DNA from: Propionivibrio soli
GTDB lineage: Bacteria > Pseudomonadota > Gammaproteobacteria > Burkholderiales > Rhodocyclaceae
Direction: 5' to 3'
DNA: 64,000 nucleotides
Assembly (NCBI RefSeq): GCF_025770765.1
Contig: NZ_JANZKY010000003.1
Span: forward strand, 124,001-188,000
Made by a program: the position numbers and the translations under genes. The notes beneath the pieces are model-generated. The model had not been told where the DNA came from. It saw nothing but the letters and a program-made list of their open reading frames with translations, and ran no database searches. This document shows, piece by piece, positions 40,553 to 49,668 of the stretch. The first letter of the stretch is position 1, and every line of letters begins with the position of its first letter.

Positions 40553-40825
40553 ATGAACAAATCCGAGTTGGTTGGCCGCATCGCCGTGTCGGCAGATCTT
40601 TCCAAGTCAGCCGCGGGCAGAGCGCTCGAAGCCGTGATGTCGGCCGTGGGCGGCGTTTTGAAAGAGGGCGGCGAAGTCGCGCTGGTCGGCTTCGGCACCT
40701 TCTACGTTGGCAAGCGCGAAGCGCGTTCCGGGCGTAATCCCCGAACCGGTGAAACGATCACCATCGGAGCAACGAAAGTCCCCAAGTTCCGCGCTGGTAA
40801 AGCCCTCAAGGATGCTATAAACTAG
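40553..40825 (+). CDS. hupB: DNA-binding protein HU-beta
   Basis: A 90-residue histone-like protein that bends and compacts DNA as a dimer. It begins [20 protein letters not shown], contains [19 protein letters not shown] (DNA-binding arm with the conserved RNP) and ends [14 protein letters not shown] perfect -35 promoter lies upstream, and tRNA-Val and tRNA-Asp follow closely, probably in the same transcript. The order lon-hupB-tRNAs-ppiD is typical of Betaproteobacteria. Confidence 0.96.
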   Translation: MNKSELVGRIAVSADLSKSAAGRALEAVMSAVGGVLKEGGEVALVGFGTFYVGKREARSGRNPRTGETITIGATKVPKFRAGKALKDAIN

Positions 40826-40851
40826 CCGCCTTTGCGCTTAGCGGGCGGAAT

Positions 40852-40927
40852 GGGTGCTTAGCTCAGTTGGTAGAGCGCTAGCCTTACAAGCTGGATGTCG
40901 GCGGTTCGAGCCCGTCAGCACCCACCA
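40852..40927 (+). tRNA. tRNA-Val (UAC)
   Basis: 76 bases with encoded CCA. Acceptor stem GGGTGCT / AGCACCC; anticodon loop CTTACAA gives TAC. It begins 26 bases after hupB. Confidence 0.97.
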
Positions 40928-40976
40928 GAAAAGCAGCCGCGGCGGCCTTGGTCGTCGTTTGGTTTTTTGCGATTCC

Positions 40977-41053
40977 GGAGTGGTAGTTCAGTTGGTTAGA
41001 ATACCGGCCTGTCACGCCGGGGGTCGCGGGTTCGAGTCCCGTCCACTCCGCCA
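40977..41053 (+). tRNA. tRNA-Asp (GUC), copy 1
   Basis: 77 bases with encoded CCA. Acceptor GGAGTGG / CCACTCC; anticodon loop CTGTCAC gives GTC. The mature sequence is identical to the minus-strand copy at 53656-53732. Confidence 0.97.
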
Positions 41054-41061
41054 ATTACTGC

Positions 41062-41087
41062 AAGGCGAACGTAAGTTCGCCTTTTTT
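41062..41087 (+). terminator. Terminator after the hupB-tRNA unit
   Basis: Stem AAGGCGAAC / GTTCGCCTT with a GTAA loop, followed by T residues. Confidence 0.9.
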
Positions 41088-41121
41088 GTTTGACGTTCAA
41101 CTGGATTCGCGGGCAATCACC

Positions 41122-43023
41122 ATGTTCGACTCCGTACGCAACAACAAGAAGATCGTTCAAATTTTTCTTGCGTTGATTACCTTGCCCTTCGCTTTTTTCG
41201 GCATTGATTCGTATATCAAGAACGCCGGGGCGGGGAGCGATGTGGCTAGCGTCGGCGACACCAAGATCACGGCGCCGCAGTTCGAACAGGCGTTGCGTGA
41301 ACGACAGGAACAAATGCGCCAGGCACTCGGGCCGAATTTCAAGGCCGAGATGATGAATACGCGCGAGGCGCGGCTGGCGGTCCTGAATTCGTTGATCGAC
41401 CAGCGCCTTCTGCTCGTCGAGGCGTCGAAGAATCGGCTCTACACGTCGGACGAGGCGCTGCGCGAGGTCATTCGGCGGATTCCCGCGATGCAAGAGAATG
41501 GCAAGTTCTCGATGGAGCGATATGAGTCGATCCTGCGTTCGCAAGGCAAATCGCAACCGCAGTTTGAGGCCATGCTTCGCCAAGACCTGATCATGCAACA
41601 GTTGATAGGGGCCGTAGGGGATTCTGCCTTCGTTTCCAATGCCCAGGCCGAAGAAATGCTGCGCATCCAGTCGGAGGAAAGGCAATTCGCCGAATACCGC
41701 ATTTCGCCGGAACAATTTACCGATAAGGTGAAAATCGAAGCGGACGCGGTGCAGAAGTTCTACGACGAGAATACCTCGCGTTTTCTCGTTCCGGAGCGGG
41801 CCAAAGCCGAATACGTCGTGTTGTCGCTCGATGTCCTGCAGGCCCAGACCACCGTTGACGAAAACGAGGTCAAGGCGTGGTACGAGAGTCATAAGGATCG
41901 CTACGCGCAGCCGGAAGAGCGCCGAGCGAGCCATATCCTGATCGCGATCAACGCCGATACGGATAAAGCAAAGGCAAAAGCCAAGGCCGAGGAGGTTTTG
42001 GCCGAAGTGCGCAAGGCGCCGGGAAAATTCGCCGAATTGGCGAAGCAGTATTCTCAGGATCCCGGTTCGGCAGCGAAAGGCGGCGACTTGGGCTTCTTTG
42101 GCCGGGGCATGATGGTCAAGACGTTTGAAGATGTTGTTTTCAAACAAAAGGAAGGTGACATCTCGGACCTCGTGGAATCCGAATTTGGCTACCACATCAT
42201 CAAAGTTACCGGAATCAAGCCCGAGAAAATCCGGCCGCTTAACGATGTCCGTCCCGAGGTGGAGGGCGAATTGAAGCGACAGGCGGCAAGCCGCAAGTTT
42301 GCCGAGGCGGCCGACGCGTTCACGAATATGGTGTATGAACAATCCGAGAGCCTGCAGCCGGTCGCGGACAAGTTCAAGCTGAAGATTGAACGCTCCGACT
42401 GGGTGCCCAAGAATCCGGATCAAGCCGTTATGGCAGCCCTCGGCCCGCTCGGCAACGAGAAGGTGCTCAACGCGCTGTTTTCGGATGATGCCGTGAAGAA
42501 CAAGCGCAACACGGAAGCCATCGAGATTGCGCCCAACACGCTGCTCGCATCGAGAATCGTTGAGCATGTCCCGGCGACGACGAAGAGTTTTGATTCAGTC
42601 AAGTCGGATATCGAGCGTTTCCTCCGTTCGCGCGAAGCCGGAGCGATGGCCAAAACGGCCGGGGAAGAAAAACTCGCCGAGTTGAAGAAGGGCTCAAGCG
42701 ATACGCTCTCCTGGTCTGCTGCCCGGAGTGTTTCGCGCATGCAATCGCGCCAGCTTCCGCCGGCTGCCGTGCAAGCGATCTTCAAGGCAGACGTCGAGAA
42801 ACTACCTGCATATGTTGGAGCACCCGTCGGGAACGACTACATGATTTACAAGGTCGTCAAGATCAATGCGCTGGACAAAATCGATCCTGAGAAACGAAAA
42901 GGGCTGCAAGCGGAATACGCGGCAATTCTCGGGCAGCAGGACCTGGCGGCGTATCTTGCCGGCCTGCGTGCCCGTTACAAGGTCGATATCAACTACTCGA
43001 TGGTCGAAACCAAGGAACGGTAA
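41122..43023 (+). CDS. ppiD: Periplasmic folding chaperone PpiD (peptidyl-prolyl isomerase family)
   Basis: A 633-residue inner-membrane-anchored protein with a short cytoplasmic tail ([10 protein letters not shown]), a single TM helix at about 11-31, SurA-like N-terminal helices, and a parvulin-type domain at about 265-360 ([40 protein letters not shown]). It helps newly exported proteins fold near the Sec translocon. The ATG at 41122 is chosen because it begins at the conserved MFDSVR. It ends just before a strong terminator. Confidence 0.95.
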   Translation: MFDSVRNNKKIVQIFLALITLPFAFFGIDSYIKNAGAGSDVASVGDTKITAPQFEQALRERQEQMRQALGPNFKAEMMNTREARLAVLNSLIDQRLLLVEASKNRLYTSDEALREVIRRIPAMQENGKFSMERYESILRSQGKSQPQFEAMLRQDLIMQQLIGAVGDSAFVSNAQAEEMLRIQSEERQFAEYRISPEQFTDKVKIEADAVQKFYDENTSRFLVPERAKAEYVVLSLDVLQAQTTVDENEVKAWYESHKDRYAQPEERRASHILIAINADTDKAKAKAKAEEVLAEVRKAPGKFAELAKQYSQDPGSAAKGGDLGFFGRGMMVKTFEDVVFKQKEGDISDLVESEFGYHIIKVTGIKPEKIRPLNDVRPEVEGELKRQAASRKFAEAADAFTNMVYEQSESLQPVADKFKLKIERSDWVPKNPDQAVMAALGPLGNEKVLNALFSDDAVKNKRNTEAIEIAPNTLLASRIVEHVPATTKSFDSVKSDIERFLRSREAGAMAKTAGEEKLAELKKGSSDTLSWSAARSVSRMQSRQLPPAAVQAIFKADVEKLPAYVGAPVGNDYMIYKVVKINALDKIDPEKRKGLQAEYAAILGQQDLAAYLAGLRARYKVDINYSMVETKER

Positions 43024-43092
43024 TGGCTGGGAATGGCTGACCGTCGCTCTCGCGAGGTGCAGACGACGAGTTGAGCGAGTATTTGTTCGAAG

Positions 43093-43123
43093 AAAAGCCG
43101 GCGAATAATCGCCGGCTTTTTTG
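43093..43123 (+). terminator. Terminator of ppiD
   Basis: Twelve-base-pair stem AAAAGCCGGCGA / TCGCCGGCTTTT with ATAA loop and further T residues. Confidence 0.92.
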
Positions 43124-43270
43124 TTTTCGTGAGCCGCTGCGTTGAAGAAACCGGGCGCTGATTTCGGCTCCGCGAGAGAGGGGGCAGTCGGCCGCAGCGA
43201 AGTTGAACGAGCATCGCCAACGGGTTTGGTGGCCCGCACATGTTGTGCCGCTGCCTGTCGGAGCCAACTC

Positions 43271-43307
43271 CAAAAAAAAGCCGGCGCGATAGACGCCGGC
43301 CTTTTTC
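43271..43307 (-). terminator. Terminator of fabI
   Basis: Stem GCCGGCG / CGCCGGC at 43280-43300; the minus strand ends in a run of eight T (A8 at 43272-43279). The T5 on the plus side makes it potentially bidirectional. Confidence 0.85.
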
Positions 43308-43369
43308 GATTTCGAATTGCCCCCTTGATATTGCCGGGGTTACCGCCATGCTATGTGCGGTATGGCAGG

Positions 43370-44173
43370 TTACTGTTGTGGCAGCGGATCGGTGTTGCCA
43401 AGTGCCGTTGTGTTCAAGCCACCGTCAACATACGTGATCTCGCCGGTGATGCCGCTGGCCAGGTCTGACAGCAGGAATGCCGCTGCATTACCGACTTCTT
43501 CGATAGTTACGTTACGACGAAGCGGCGCATGGTGCGCGTTGTATGCCAGGAGCTTGCCAAAGTCACCGATGCCGGACGCAGCGAGCGTCTTGATCGGGCC
43601 GGCGGAAACGGCATTGGCACGGATACCCTGGGGACCAAGGCAAAAGGCGAGATAGCGCGTTGCGGCTTCGAGGCTGGCTTTGGCGAGCCCCATGGTGTTG
43701 TAGTTCGGCATCGTACGATCGGCGCCAAGGTAGGTGAGGGCGAGCAGCGCAGGGTTATTTCCCTTCAAGAGCAGCGGACGTGCAGCCTTCGCAAGAGCCG
43801 GGTAGCTATAGGACGAAATTTCGTGGGCGATACGGAAGGATTCGCGCGATATCCCTTCCAGGAAGTCGCCTTCGATGGCTTCATTAGGCGCATAGGCAAT
43901 CGAATGCACCAAGCCGTCGAGTCCTTCCCATTCTTTGGCAAGGTCGGCAAAGAGTTGGTCGATATGTGCGTCCTCGGCGACATCGCACTGATAAACCAAG
44001 GTGCTGTCGAATTCGGCGGCGAATTTCGCGACACGTTCCTGGAAGCGTTCGTTCTGATACGTGAAAGCTAGCTGGGCTCCCTCGCGGTGGCAGGCCTTGG
44101 CAATGCCGTAGGCAATCGAGTGTTTTGACAGTACCCCAGTAATCAGGATGCGTTTGCCTGCTAGAAATCCCAT
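43370..44173 (-). CDS. fabI: Enoyl-[acyl-carrier-protein] reductase (NADH)
   Basis: A 267-residue short-chain dehydrogenase catalysing the last reduction of each fatty-acid elongation cycle; the family target of triclosan. It begins [20 protein letters not shown], the FabI cofactor motif, and has the active-site signature with Tyr and Lys six residues apart in [14 protein letters not shown]. The ATG at 44173 is preceded by GGGAGAATTC; an ATG at 44185 lacks a site. A TATAAT -10 box lies at 44268-44273 on the minus strand. Confidence 0.96.
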   Translation of the reverse strand: MGFLAGKRILITGVLSKHSIAYGIAKACHREGAQLAFTYQNERFQERVAKFAAEFDSTLVYQCDVAEDAHIDQLFADLAKEWEGLDGLVHSIAYAPNEAIEGDFLEGISRESFRIAHEISSYSYPALAKAARPLLLKGNNPALLALTYLGADRTMPNYNTMGLAKASLEAATRYLAFCLGPQGIRANAVSAGPIKTLAASGIGDFGKLLAYNAHHAPLRRNVTIEEVGNAAAFLLSDLASGITGEITYVDGGLNTTALGNTDPLPQQ

Positions 44174-44688
44174 GAATTCTCCCATAGCGAAATGGCGTTG
44201 GAATTAGACGCTAACGGCCAAGCGGCATGGCCAGATGGCGAACGGCCGGGAACCGGCGTGCCCCGGCATTATAGGGGAATTCAGTCGGTTTTCGGGTACG
44301 GATTTCCTGCGGCGGGACTACAAGATTGGTGGATGCTGCGTGGTATTGCGCCTCATATTCACTCTTGCATCGTGATCCGTACCTTTTTGCTTGCCTCTGT
44401 AGATGCGACGAAAGAGGGTATCGTCAATTATCGATATGGATCAAATCCAAATACCGCACCGCTTCGTCTCCCTGTGATAGGACGAGCAGTTCCTCAAACA
44501 ACAGGGAATGTCGTAACGCAAAACGTAGTCCTGCGAACCTTGCAGCAACATTGACAGAACCGATATCCCGCGAGGAAGAGCGATTCCCAGGAACTCAATT
44601 ACGGGAAAAAAGGTGGTCAGCCAAGCCGGACCCTTCACATAGCGTTTTCTTGTGGAGAAAAGAGGGGCCGGCCTGGCCAGTTCGTCAC
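44174..44688. other. 515-base AT-richer gap between fabI and hsp20 genes
   Basis: The part near fabI carries its promoter. The rest has lower GC than the neighbours. A minus-strand frame without a start codon, 44424-44594, reads in part GSVNVAARFAGLRFALRHSL then LFEELLVLSQGDEAVRYLDL and stops. It looks protein-like but matches nothing I recognise; it may be a gene remnant. A plus-strand frame at 44192-44554 covers the same bases and is equally unsupported. Confidence 0.35.
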
Positions 44689-45195
44689 TCAGTCAATCTT
44701 GATGGTCCGTGCCTTCGGTTTTTCCTGCTTCTCCTTGGGGAGTTCGATGCGCAGGATCCCGTTGCGATAGTTCGCTTTCGCTTCCTCGGATTTCACAGGT
44801 GCCGGTAGTCGGATGCTGCGCTGGAACGAACCGTAAGCGCACTCGAAGGTGCGATACCGGCCTTCGGTTTGCTCGCGTTCAAAGCGCTTTTCCCCGGACA
44901 CCAGGAGTGAGTTGTCCTGCACTTGGATATCGAACTGCTCTTTCTCCATTCCCGGGACTTCGAGTCGGACTACCACCTTCGTATCGTCTTCGAAGACATC
45001 TCCGGCAAGCATTGCCCAGCTCGCCGACGGCAGGTAAGCGTCGTCGTCCACTTCGGCGTTCGCCGGAAGCGTGTCCTTTTCGCCGGGGCGGAACCGGGTG
45101 AGTGACCCGGCGGCTGACTCCTTGATGCGTTGTAGTCCGTCGGTCACCGAATCCCACGCCGAGTTGATCCCTTGTTTCAGGTCGTCAAGTTTCAT
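44689..45195 (-). CDS. Small heat-shock protein Hsp20 (third of three)
   Basis: A 168-residue alpha-crystallin-domain chaperone that holds unfolding proteins in a refoldable state. A helical N-terminal arm (MKLDDLKQGINSAWDSVTDG) precedes the domain (about 75-160; VVVRLEVPGMEKEQFDIQVQ, then YGSFQRSIRLP, NGILRIELPK). It ends TIKID with an IxI-type tail motif. A GGAGG site lies before the ATG at 45195; an upstream in-frame start at 45264 is weaker. Last gene of the three-gene operon. Confidence 0.92.
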   Translation of the reverse strand: MKLDDLKQGINSAWDSVTDGLQRIKESAAGSLTRFRPGEKDTLPANAEVDDDAYLPSASWAMLAGDVFEDDTKVVVRLEVPGMEKEQFDIQVQDNSLLVSGEKRFEREQTEGRYRTFECAYGSFQRSIRLPAPVKSEEAKANYRNGILRIELPKEKQEKPKARTIKID

Positions 45196-45267
45196 CGTGT
45201 CATCCTCCAACGATCCAATCCGGTGGGCGACCGGCCCGTAAGGGCCGATCGCCAGAATGCGCACGTA

Positions 45268-45648
45268 TCAGCTGGCGAGGACTTCGATCTTGCGCGGCTT
45301 GGCGTTTTCGACTTTCGGAATACTCAATTTGAGTACACCGTTACGAAATTCGGCCGCTACTTTCTCGCTGTCCAACTCCTTGCCGAGCGTGAACGTGCGC
45401 TGATAACGCGGCAATTGCACTTCCACGTAGCTTGCCTCCATGTTGCTTGTAAGCGGCAGGGCAACCTCGCCCTCGATCGACAATGCATCCGCGTCTACGC
45501 GTACATTGAGCTTCTCTTTCGGTACACCGGGCATATCCGCCCACAGCGTGATGCCGTGCGCGTCCTCCACGACGTCAACGGGAGGAGACATCACCGCATC
45601 GTCATAGCGCTTGGTGTCGTCTTTCTTTGTCACATCGGTGTTGGTCAT
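45268..45648 (-). CDS. Small heat-shock protein Hsp20 (second of three)
   Basis: A 126-residue alpha-crystallin-domain protein: ITLWADMPGVPKEKLNVRVD, LPRYQRTFTLGKELD, FRNGVLKLSIPKVE, ending KPRKIEVLAS with an IxV tail motif. The N-terminal arm is short. AGGAGG precedes the ATG. It lies 17 bases after the first Hsp20 gene and 72 bases before the third. Confidence 0.93.
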   Translation of the reverse strand: MTNTDVTKKDDTKRYDDAVMSPPVDVVEDAHGITLWADMPGVPKEKLNVRVDADALSIEGEVALPLTSNMEASYVEVQLPRYQRTFTLGKELDSEKVAAEFRNGVLKLSIPKVENAKPRKIEVLAS

Positions 45649-45665
45649 CGCAAACCTCCTTCCTG

Positions 45666-46103
45666 TTACTGAATCTCGATGCGGCGGCTTTGCGCAGCGG
45701 CCCGGCGCATGATCCGGATATGCAGAACGCCGTCGGCGTACTTGGCTGTTGGATTGTCCGGGTCTACGTCATCCGGCAGACTGACAACACGCCGGAAGCT
45801 TCCATTGAAGCGTTCGTTAATGTGGACAGCCGACTTATTGCCGTCGCTTGGCAGCTCGCTCTTGCGTTCGCCCGACACGGTCAGCACGCCGCGATCGATC
45901 GTCACGTCAACGGTCGCCGGGTCGAGGCCCGGAGCAAAGGCAAAGATCTCGATCGATTCCGGAGTCGTGCCCACATTGAGCGCCGGGAAACCGCTTCGAC
46001 CGAAGCCGCGTATGCTGCTTGCCGGTCCGGCGAAACGCAGCATTTGCCGTTGCATCCGTTCCAGATCGGCGAGAAAGTCGCTTGGAAACAGGGTTCGGTA
46101 CAT
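45666..46103 (-). CDS. Small heat-shock protein Hsp20 (first of three)
   Basis: A 145-residue alpha-crystallin-domain chaperone: FAFAPGLDPATVDVTIDRGV, FNGSFRRVVSLPDDVDPDNP, YADGVLHIRIMRR, ending RRIEIQ with an IxI tail motif. It is the promoter-proximal gene of the Hsp20 operon. A sigma-32 promoter is at 46160-46189 on the minus strand. Confidence 0.93.
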   Translation of the reverse strand: MYRTLFPSDFLADLERMQRQMLRFAGPASSIRGFGRSGFPALNVGTTPESIEIFAFAPGLDPATVDVTIDRGVLTVSGERKSELPSDGNKSAVHINERFNGSFRRVVSLPDDVDPDNPTAKYADGVLHIRIMRRAAAQSRRIEIQ

Positions 46104-46159
46104 AGTGTCTCTCCTTTCTTGGGAACCACGGCCACCGTACCCTTGGTGGCCATATCCCC

Positions 46160-46189
46160 AAATTAGGGTCGCCCTGGGGGCTTTTCAAG
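46160..46189 (-). promoter_or_regulatory. Sigma-32 promoter of the hsp20 operon
   Basis: On the minus strand CTTGAAA (46189-46183), a 14-base spacer, then CCCTAATTT (46168-46160), close to the heat-shock consensus. Its -35 box is one arm of the palindrome at 46182-46200. Confidence 0.75.
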
Positions 46190-46200
46190 GCCCTTGAAAA
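46182..46200. repeat. Palindrome spanning two divergent -35 boxes
   Basis: TTTTCAAGG, one central C, CCTTGAAAA: a perfect 9-base inverted repeat. Each arm contains a CTTGAAA heat-shock -35 element pointing outwards, towards hsp20 and towards cbpA. Confidence 0.85.
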
Positions 46201-46220
46201 ATGTCGGTGAGCTACAATTT
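46193..46220 (+). promoter_or_regulatory. Sigma-32-like promoter of cbpA-cbpM
   Basis: CTTGAAA at 46193-46199, then TACAATTT at 46213-46220 after a 13-base spacer. The spacing fits sigma-32 better than sigma-70; the -10 part is only a partial match. Confidence 0.6.
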
Positions 46221-46277
46221 TCTTAGTAGCGCCGCGCTTCGGCCCGGCCCCTTGAAAGCACGCGGAAGAGGTTGTCG

Positions 46278-47225
46278 ATGGAATTCAAGGACTACTACCA
46301 GACCCTTGGGGTTGACCGGACAGCGGATGGCGACGAGATCAAGGCACGCTATCGGCAACTCGCCCGGAAATATCACCCTGATGTGTCGAAGGAGCCGGAC
46401 GCCGAGGTGCGCATGAAGGACGTCAACGAGGCCTACGCGGTGCTTTCAGACCCGGAGCGGCGCGCGGCCTACGATCAACTTCAGAGCGGCTATCAACCCG
46501 GTCAGGAATTCCGTCCGCCGCCCGATTGGGACGCCGGTTTCGAATTTTCGGGCCAAGGGTTTTCTGCTGGCGAAGCAGCGGATTTCAGCGATTTCTTCGC
46601 GCAATTATTCGGCCACATCGGTGGCGGTGCCAGGCGGCATGGCGGTTTTCGGGCGCAAGGCGAGGATCACCATGCCAAGATTGTCATCGGGCTTGATGAT
46701 GCGTGGAATGGCAGCACGCGGCAGATCAGCCTGCGCGTTCCACAGGTGGGCCCGGACGGTCGCGTCGCCTTAACGACGCGCACGCTAAATGTACGCATTC
46801 CGGCCGGCGTCAAGGAAGGTCAGCTCATCCGGCTTGCCGGCCAAGGCACGCCGGGAATCTCCGGAGGTCCCCCGGGTGATCTATACCTGAAAGTGCACTT
46901 CGAGCCCCATTCGCGCTTTCGCGTCGAGGGCCGCGACCTCCATGTCGTATTGCCGCTGACTCCGTGGGAGGCCGCGCTGGGCACCACCGTCGCCATCGCG
47001 TTGCCCGCCGGAAATTCGGTCAAGGTCCGGATACCGGAGGGCGCGCAGAGCGGCCGTGAGATGAAGGTGAAGGGGCGTGGTATCCCCGGCACTCCTCCTG
47101 GAGATTTGTTCCTCACGCTGCAGGTCGTGACGCCGGAGGCGCATACCCCGAAAGCGCGCGAACTCTACGAGACGATGGCGCGCGAAATGGCTTTCGACCC
47201 GCGCAAGGAATGGGATGAAAGATGA
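46278..47225 (+). CDS. cbpA: DnaJ-like co-chaperone CbpA
   Basis: A 315-residue J-domain protein that delivers substrates to DnaK and can bind curved DNA. The J domain (about 1-70) has the HPD motif in KYHPDVSK. A Gly/Phe-rich linker follows, then two C-terminal substrate-binding domains (LNVRIPAGVKEGQLIRLAGQ; VKVRIPEGAQSGREMKVKGR). It lacks the zinc-finger region of DnaJ. The ATG at 46278 follows GAAGAGG. Its stop overlaps the cbpM start. Confidence 0.94.
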   Translation: MEFKDYYQTLGVDRTADGDEIKARYRQLARKYHPDVSKEPDAEVRMKDVNEAYAVLSDPERRAAYDQLQSGYQPGQEFRPPPDWDAGFEFSGQGFSAGEAADFSDFFAQLFGHIGGGARRHGGFRAQGEDHHAKIVIGLDDAWNGSTRQISLRVPQVGPDGRVALTTRTLNVRIPAGVKEGQLIRLAGQGTPGISGGPPGDLYLKVHFEPHSRFRVEGRDLHVVLPLTPWEAALGTTVAIALPAGNSVKVRIPEGAQSGREMKVKGRGIPGTPPGDLFLTLQVVTPEAHTPKARELYETMAREMAFDPRKEWDER

Positions 47226-47554
47226 TGAATGAGCAAGACGCGATGAACCAGGATCGTGCTGAAAGCGTTCTTTCGGCGGTACTCGCCGATGAGCAGGCAT
47301 TCGATTGCGAACATTTTGCGCGCGTTTGTGGCGTGTCGCGAGAGTGGCTCGCAGTCCACGTCAGGGCCGGGATACTATCGACGGACGGCGGAGAACCGGC
47401 AAGTTGGATGTTTTCCGGCACTGAGATCCGGCGAGTACGCCTCATTCACGCGCTTGAACGTGACTTCAATGCCTTACCGGAATTGGCCGCGCTTGTAATC
47501 GACCTACAGGACGAAGTGGCACGGTTGCGGGCGCTGCTTCGCCGAGGCGGCTAG
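47222..47554 (+). CDS. cbpM: Chaperone modulator CbpM
   Basis: A 110-residue MerR-like helical protein that binds the J domain of CbpA and inhibits it. Features: FDCEHFARVCGVSREWLAVH, then IRRVRLIHALERDFNALPEL and a C-terminal coiled coil (DLQDEVARLRALLRR). It starts in ATGA overlapping the cbpA stop, so production of the co-chaperone and its inhibitor is coupled. Confidence 0.9.
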   Translation: MMNEQDAMNQDRAESVLSAVLADEQAFDCEHFARVCGVSREWLAVHVRAGILSTDGGEPASWMFSGTEIRRVRLIHALERDFNALPELAALVIDLQDEVARLRALLRRGG

Positions 47555-47608
47555 ACGGGCAAAACCACGGGTCATTCAGGCCGAGGACGGTATATGCGCC
47601 TGCCGGCG

Positions 47609-49396
47609 TTAGGGGTTCTGTGCCAGATAAATGGTTAGCGTCTGCCCAGGAATGAGGGATTTCGGCGAGATCCGGTTCCAACGCAACAGGTCGTCCGTAT
47701 CCACGTTGAACTGCTTCGCGATGGACGTCAGCGTATCGCCGCGGCGTATCGTGTAGCGAGTTACCTTCGATGGCTTGGCCTTTTGCGTGCTGGCACTGGC
47801 GCGTTTCGTCTCCACTGGCGTTTTCGCCGCCTGGGCTTTGCGGGGTTGTGCAGACGCCGCTTGTGCCGTCGGCTTTTCCTTCGCCTCTGCAACGACAAGA
47901 CGGGAGCCTGCCGCGACCTTGTCTGCCCGCAAGTGGTTGAGCCGTTTCAGTTCGGCGACGCTCATGTCGAAACGCTTGGCGATTGCGGCCAGTGTTTCAC
48001 CCTTGTGCACTGTGTAGGCGCGGGTGGCGGGCTCGGGGTCCGCGTCTGGCAAGCGCGGTGTGTTGGGAAGCGCGGTGAGGTCGCCCGCGGGGGCGCCGTC
48101 CCGATTCGCAACCAGCAAGGTGACGCCCGGCCCGACGTTGATTCGCCCTTTGATTCCGTTGACGGCTTTCAGGTTGGCGACCGTCATGCCGAAGCGGGGT
48201 GCGACCTTTTCTAGCTTGTCGCCTGGACGCAAAGTATAGGACTTCCATGCGGAAAGCGGCTTGTTGCTGTCCTCATGCTCTTCGAGATTGCTTACGAACG
48301 TATCGAGCTTGTCGGTAGGGATGATCAGCGGCGTGTCAGCCATGATCACGGGGCCTTTGTGTGCGGGATTGAGCGCCAGGAATTCATCCACTGGCATTTC
48401 GGCCAGTTTGGCTGCGATCTTCACGTCGATGTTGCTGGTCGGGGTTACCGTACTGAAGTAGGGCCGGTTCGGGATGCGGAGCAGATCGAGTTCGGCGACG
48501 AGGGCGGGGTTGCCGATAATATTTTTGAGCGCCTGCAGCTTGGGGACGTAATTTTTTGTTTCGTTGGGCAACGTCAGGCTTAGGTAGTCCGTCGGCAAAC
48601 CCGCCGCTTGGTTCTTGTTGACCGCACGGGCAACGGCGCCTTCTCCCCAATTGTAAGACGCCAGCGCCAGATGCCAATCGCCGTGCATCTCGTAAATCGA
48701 CTGAAGGTAGTCAAGCGCAGCGGCGGTCGAGGCGACGATGTCGCGTCGGTCGTCTCGCCACCAATTCTGATCCAGGTTGTAACGCTTACCCGTAGCCGGA
48801 ATGAATTGCCACAACCCCGATGCCTTGGCTCGCGAGTAGGCCATCGGGTTGTAGGCGCTTTCGACCATCGGGAGAAGGGCCAGCTCCGTCGGCATACCTC
48901 GCTTTTCCAGTTCCTCGACGATGAAATGCAGGTAACGGCTGCTTCGTTCGATGACTCGGCGCAGATAATCCGGGCGGTTCAGGTACCACTGCTGATGGTA
49001 AAGAACAAGGTCCGTATTGATGTCCGGCATAGAGAAGCCGTTGCGAATGCGCTGGAAGAGGTCCTCCGATTCTCGCGTCAGGTCGACGGGCTTTGCCAGC
49101 AACGGCGGTGGTAGTTCTACCGTCGGCAGACGGGCGCCGGAAGCTGACTGCGAAAGCTGCCGCTGCGAGCGGCGCAGACCGGCGACCGTGTTTTCAATCG
49201 GCGAACCTTTTTCTGAAGCGGCGGCCGAGTCCGCGATGCGAAGGCTGCGTAGAGATGAGTCATCGGGTTGGTCGACCGGCCCACTGTTCTGCGGCACGCT
49301 TGCGCAACCGGCGAGGCCCAGCAGTGCAACGACGGCTGCGCATCGTATGAGGCGAGCGAGGGGCATGGAAAAGCTGATCGTGCGTCTTGGTGTCAT
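47609..49396 (-). CDS. mltD: Membrane-bound lytic murein transglycosylase D
   Basis: A 595-residue outer-membrane lipoprotein cutting peptidoglycan glycan strands. The lipobox LAGC is at about residues 27-30. The SLT-type catalytic domain (about 140-260) has the catalytic Glu in LLPMVESAYNP, followed by AKASGLWQFIPATGKRY. Three LysM peptidoglycan-binding repeats follow (YTLRPGDKLEKVAPRFGM; YTVHKGETLAAIAKRFDM; YTIRRGDTLTSIAKQFNV), with Pro/Ala/Lys-rich linkers. The start could also be the ATG at 49366; neither has a strong binding site. Confidence 0.93.
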   Translation of the reverse strand: MTPRRTISFSMPLARLIRCAAVVALLGLAGCASVPQNSGPVDQPDDSSLRSLRIADSAAASEKGSPIENTVAGLRRSQRQLSQSASGARLPTVELPPPLLAKPVDLTRESEDLFQRIRNGFSMPDINTDLVLYHQQWYLNRPDYLRRVIERSSRYLHFIVEELEKRGMPTELALLPMVESAYNPMAYSRAKASGLWQFIPATGKRYNLDQNWWRDDRRDIVASTAAALDYLQSIYEMHGDWHLALASYNWGEGAVARAVNKNQAAGLPTDYLSLTLPNETKNYVPKLQALKNIIGNPALVAELDLLRIPNRPYFSTVTPTSNIDVKIAAKLAEMPVDEFLALNPAHKGPVIMADTPLIIPTDKLDTFVSNLEEHEDSNKPLSAWKSYTLRPGDKLEKVAPRFGMTVANLKAVNGIKGRINVGPGVTLLVANRDGAPAGDLTALPNTPRLPDADPEPATRAYTVHKGETLAAIAKRFDMSVAELKRLNHLRADKVAAGSRLVVAEAKEKPTAQAASAQPRKAQAAKTPVETKRASASTQKAKPSKVTRYTIRRGDTLTSIAKQFNVDTDDLLRWNRISPKSLIPGQTLTIYLAQNP

Positions 49397-49668
49397 CCGG
49401 TGTTCCAGTGATTCCTACCGCACACCCTGAGCAAGGTCGGGCTGAACGGCTGAAATTCATCAAGGCGTAATCGAACGATTATAGCCCATGCTTCCCGACT
49501 CGCTGGCGTTTGCAGAGTTTCGTGATTCATGTGGGACAAGACTCAACGGTGCCCTTTGGGAACGGCTCTTGCTCAACGGGGAGCGCGGTTTGCGACGGAG
49601 AACTTGCAGGCGCAGGGCAACTGCGTGAGTCACCGGCTACGGAACGAACACCAATTGGAGACATCCTG

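Larger units (their letters stand above)
43024..43369. other. 346-base region between ppiD and fabI with two terminators
   Basis: Convergent intergenic region. It holds two GC-rich hairpins with T or A tracts (listed separately) and no convincing gene. Confidence 0.5.

Noticed and set aside
40996-42567. 523-codon open frame antisense to ppiD and running through tRNA-Asp
   Set aside because: It overlaps a conserved gene and a tRNA, and its translation matches nothing known.
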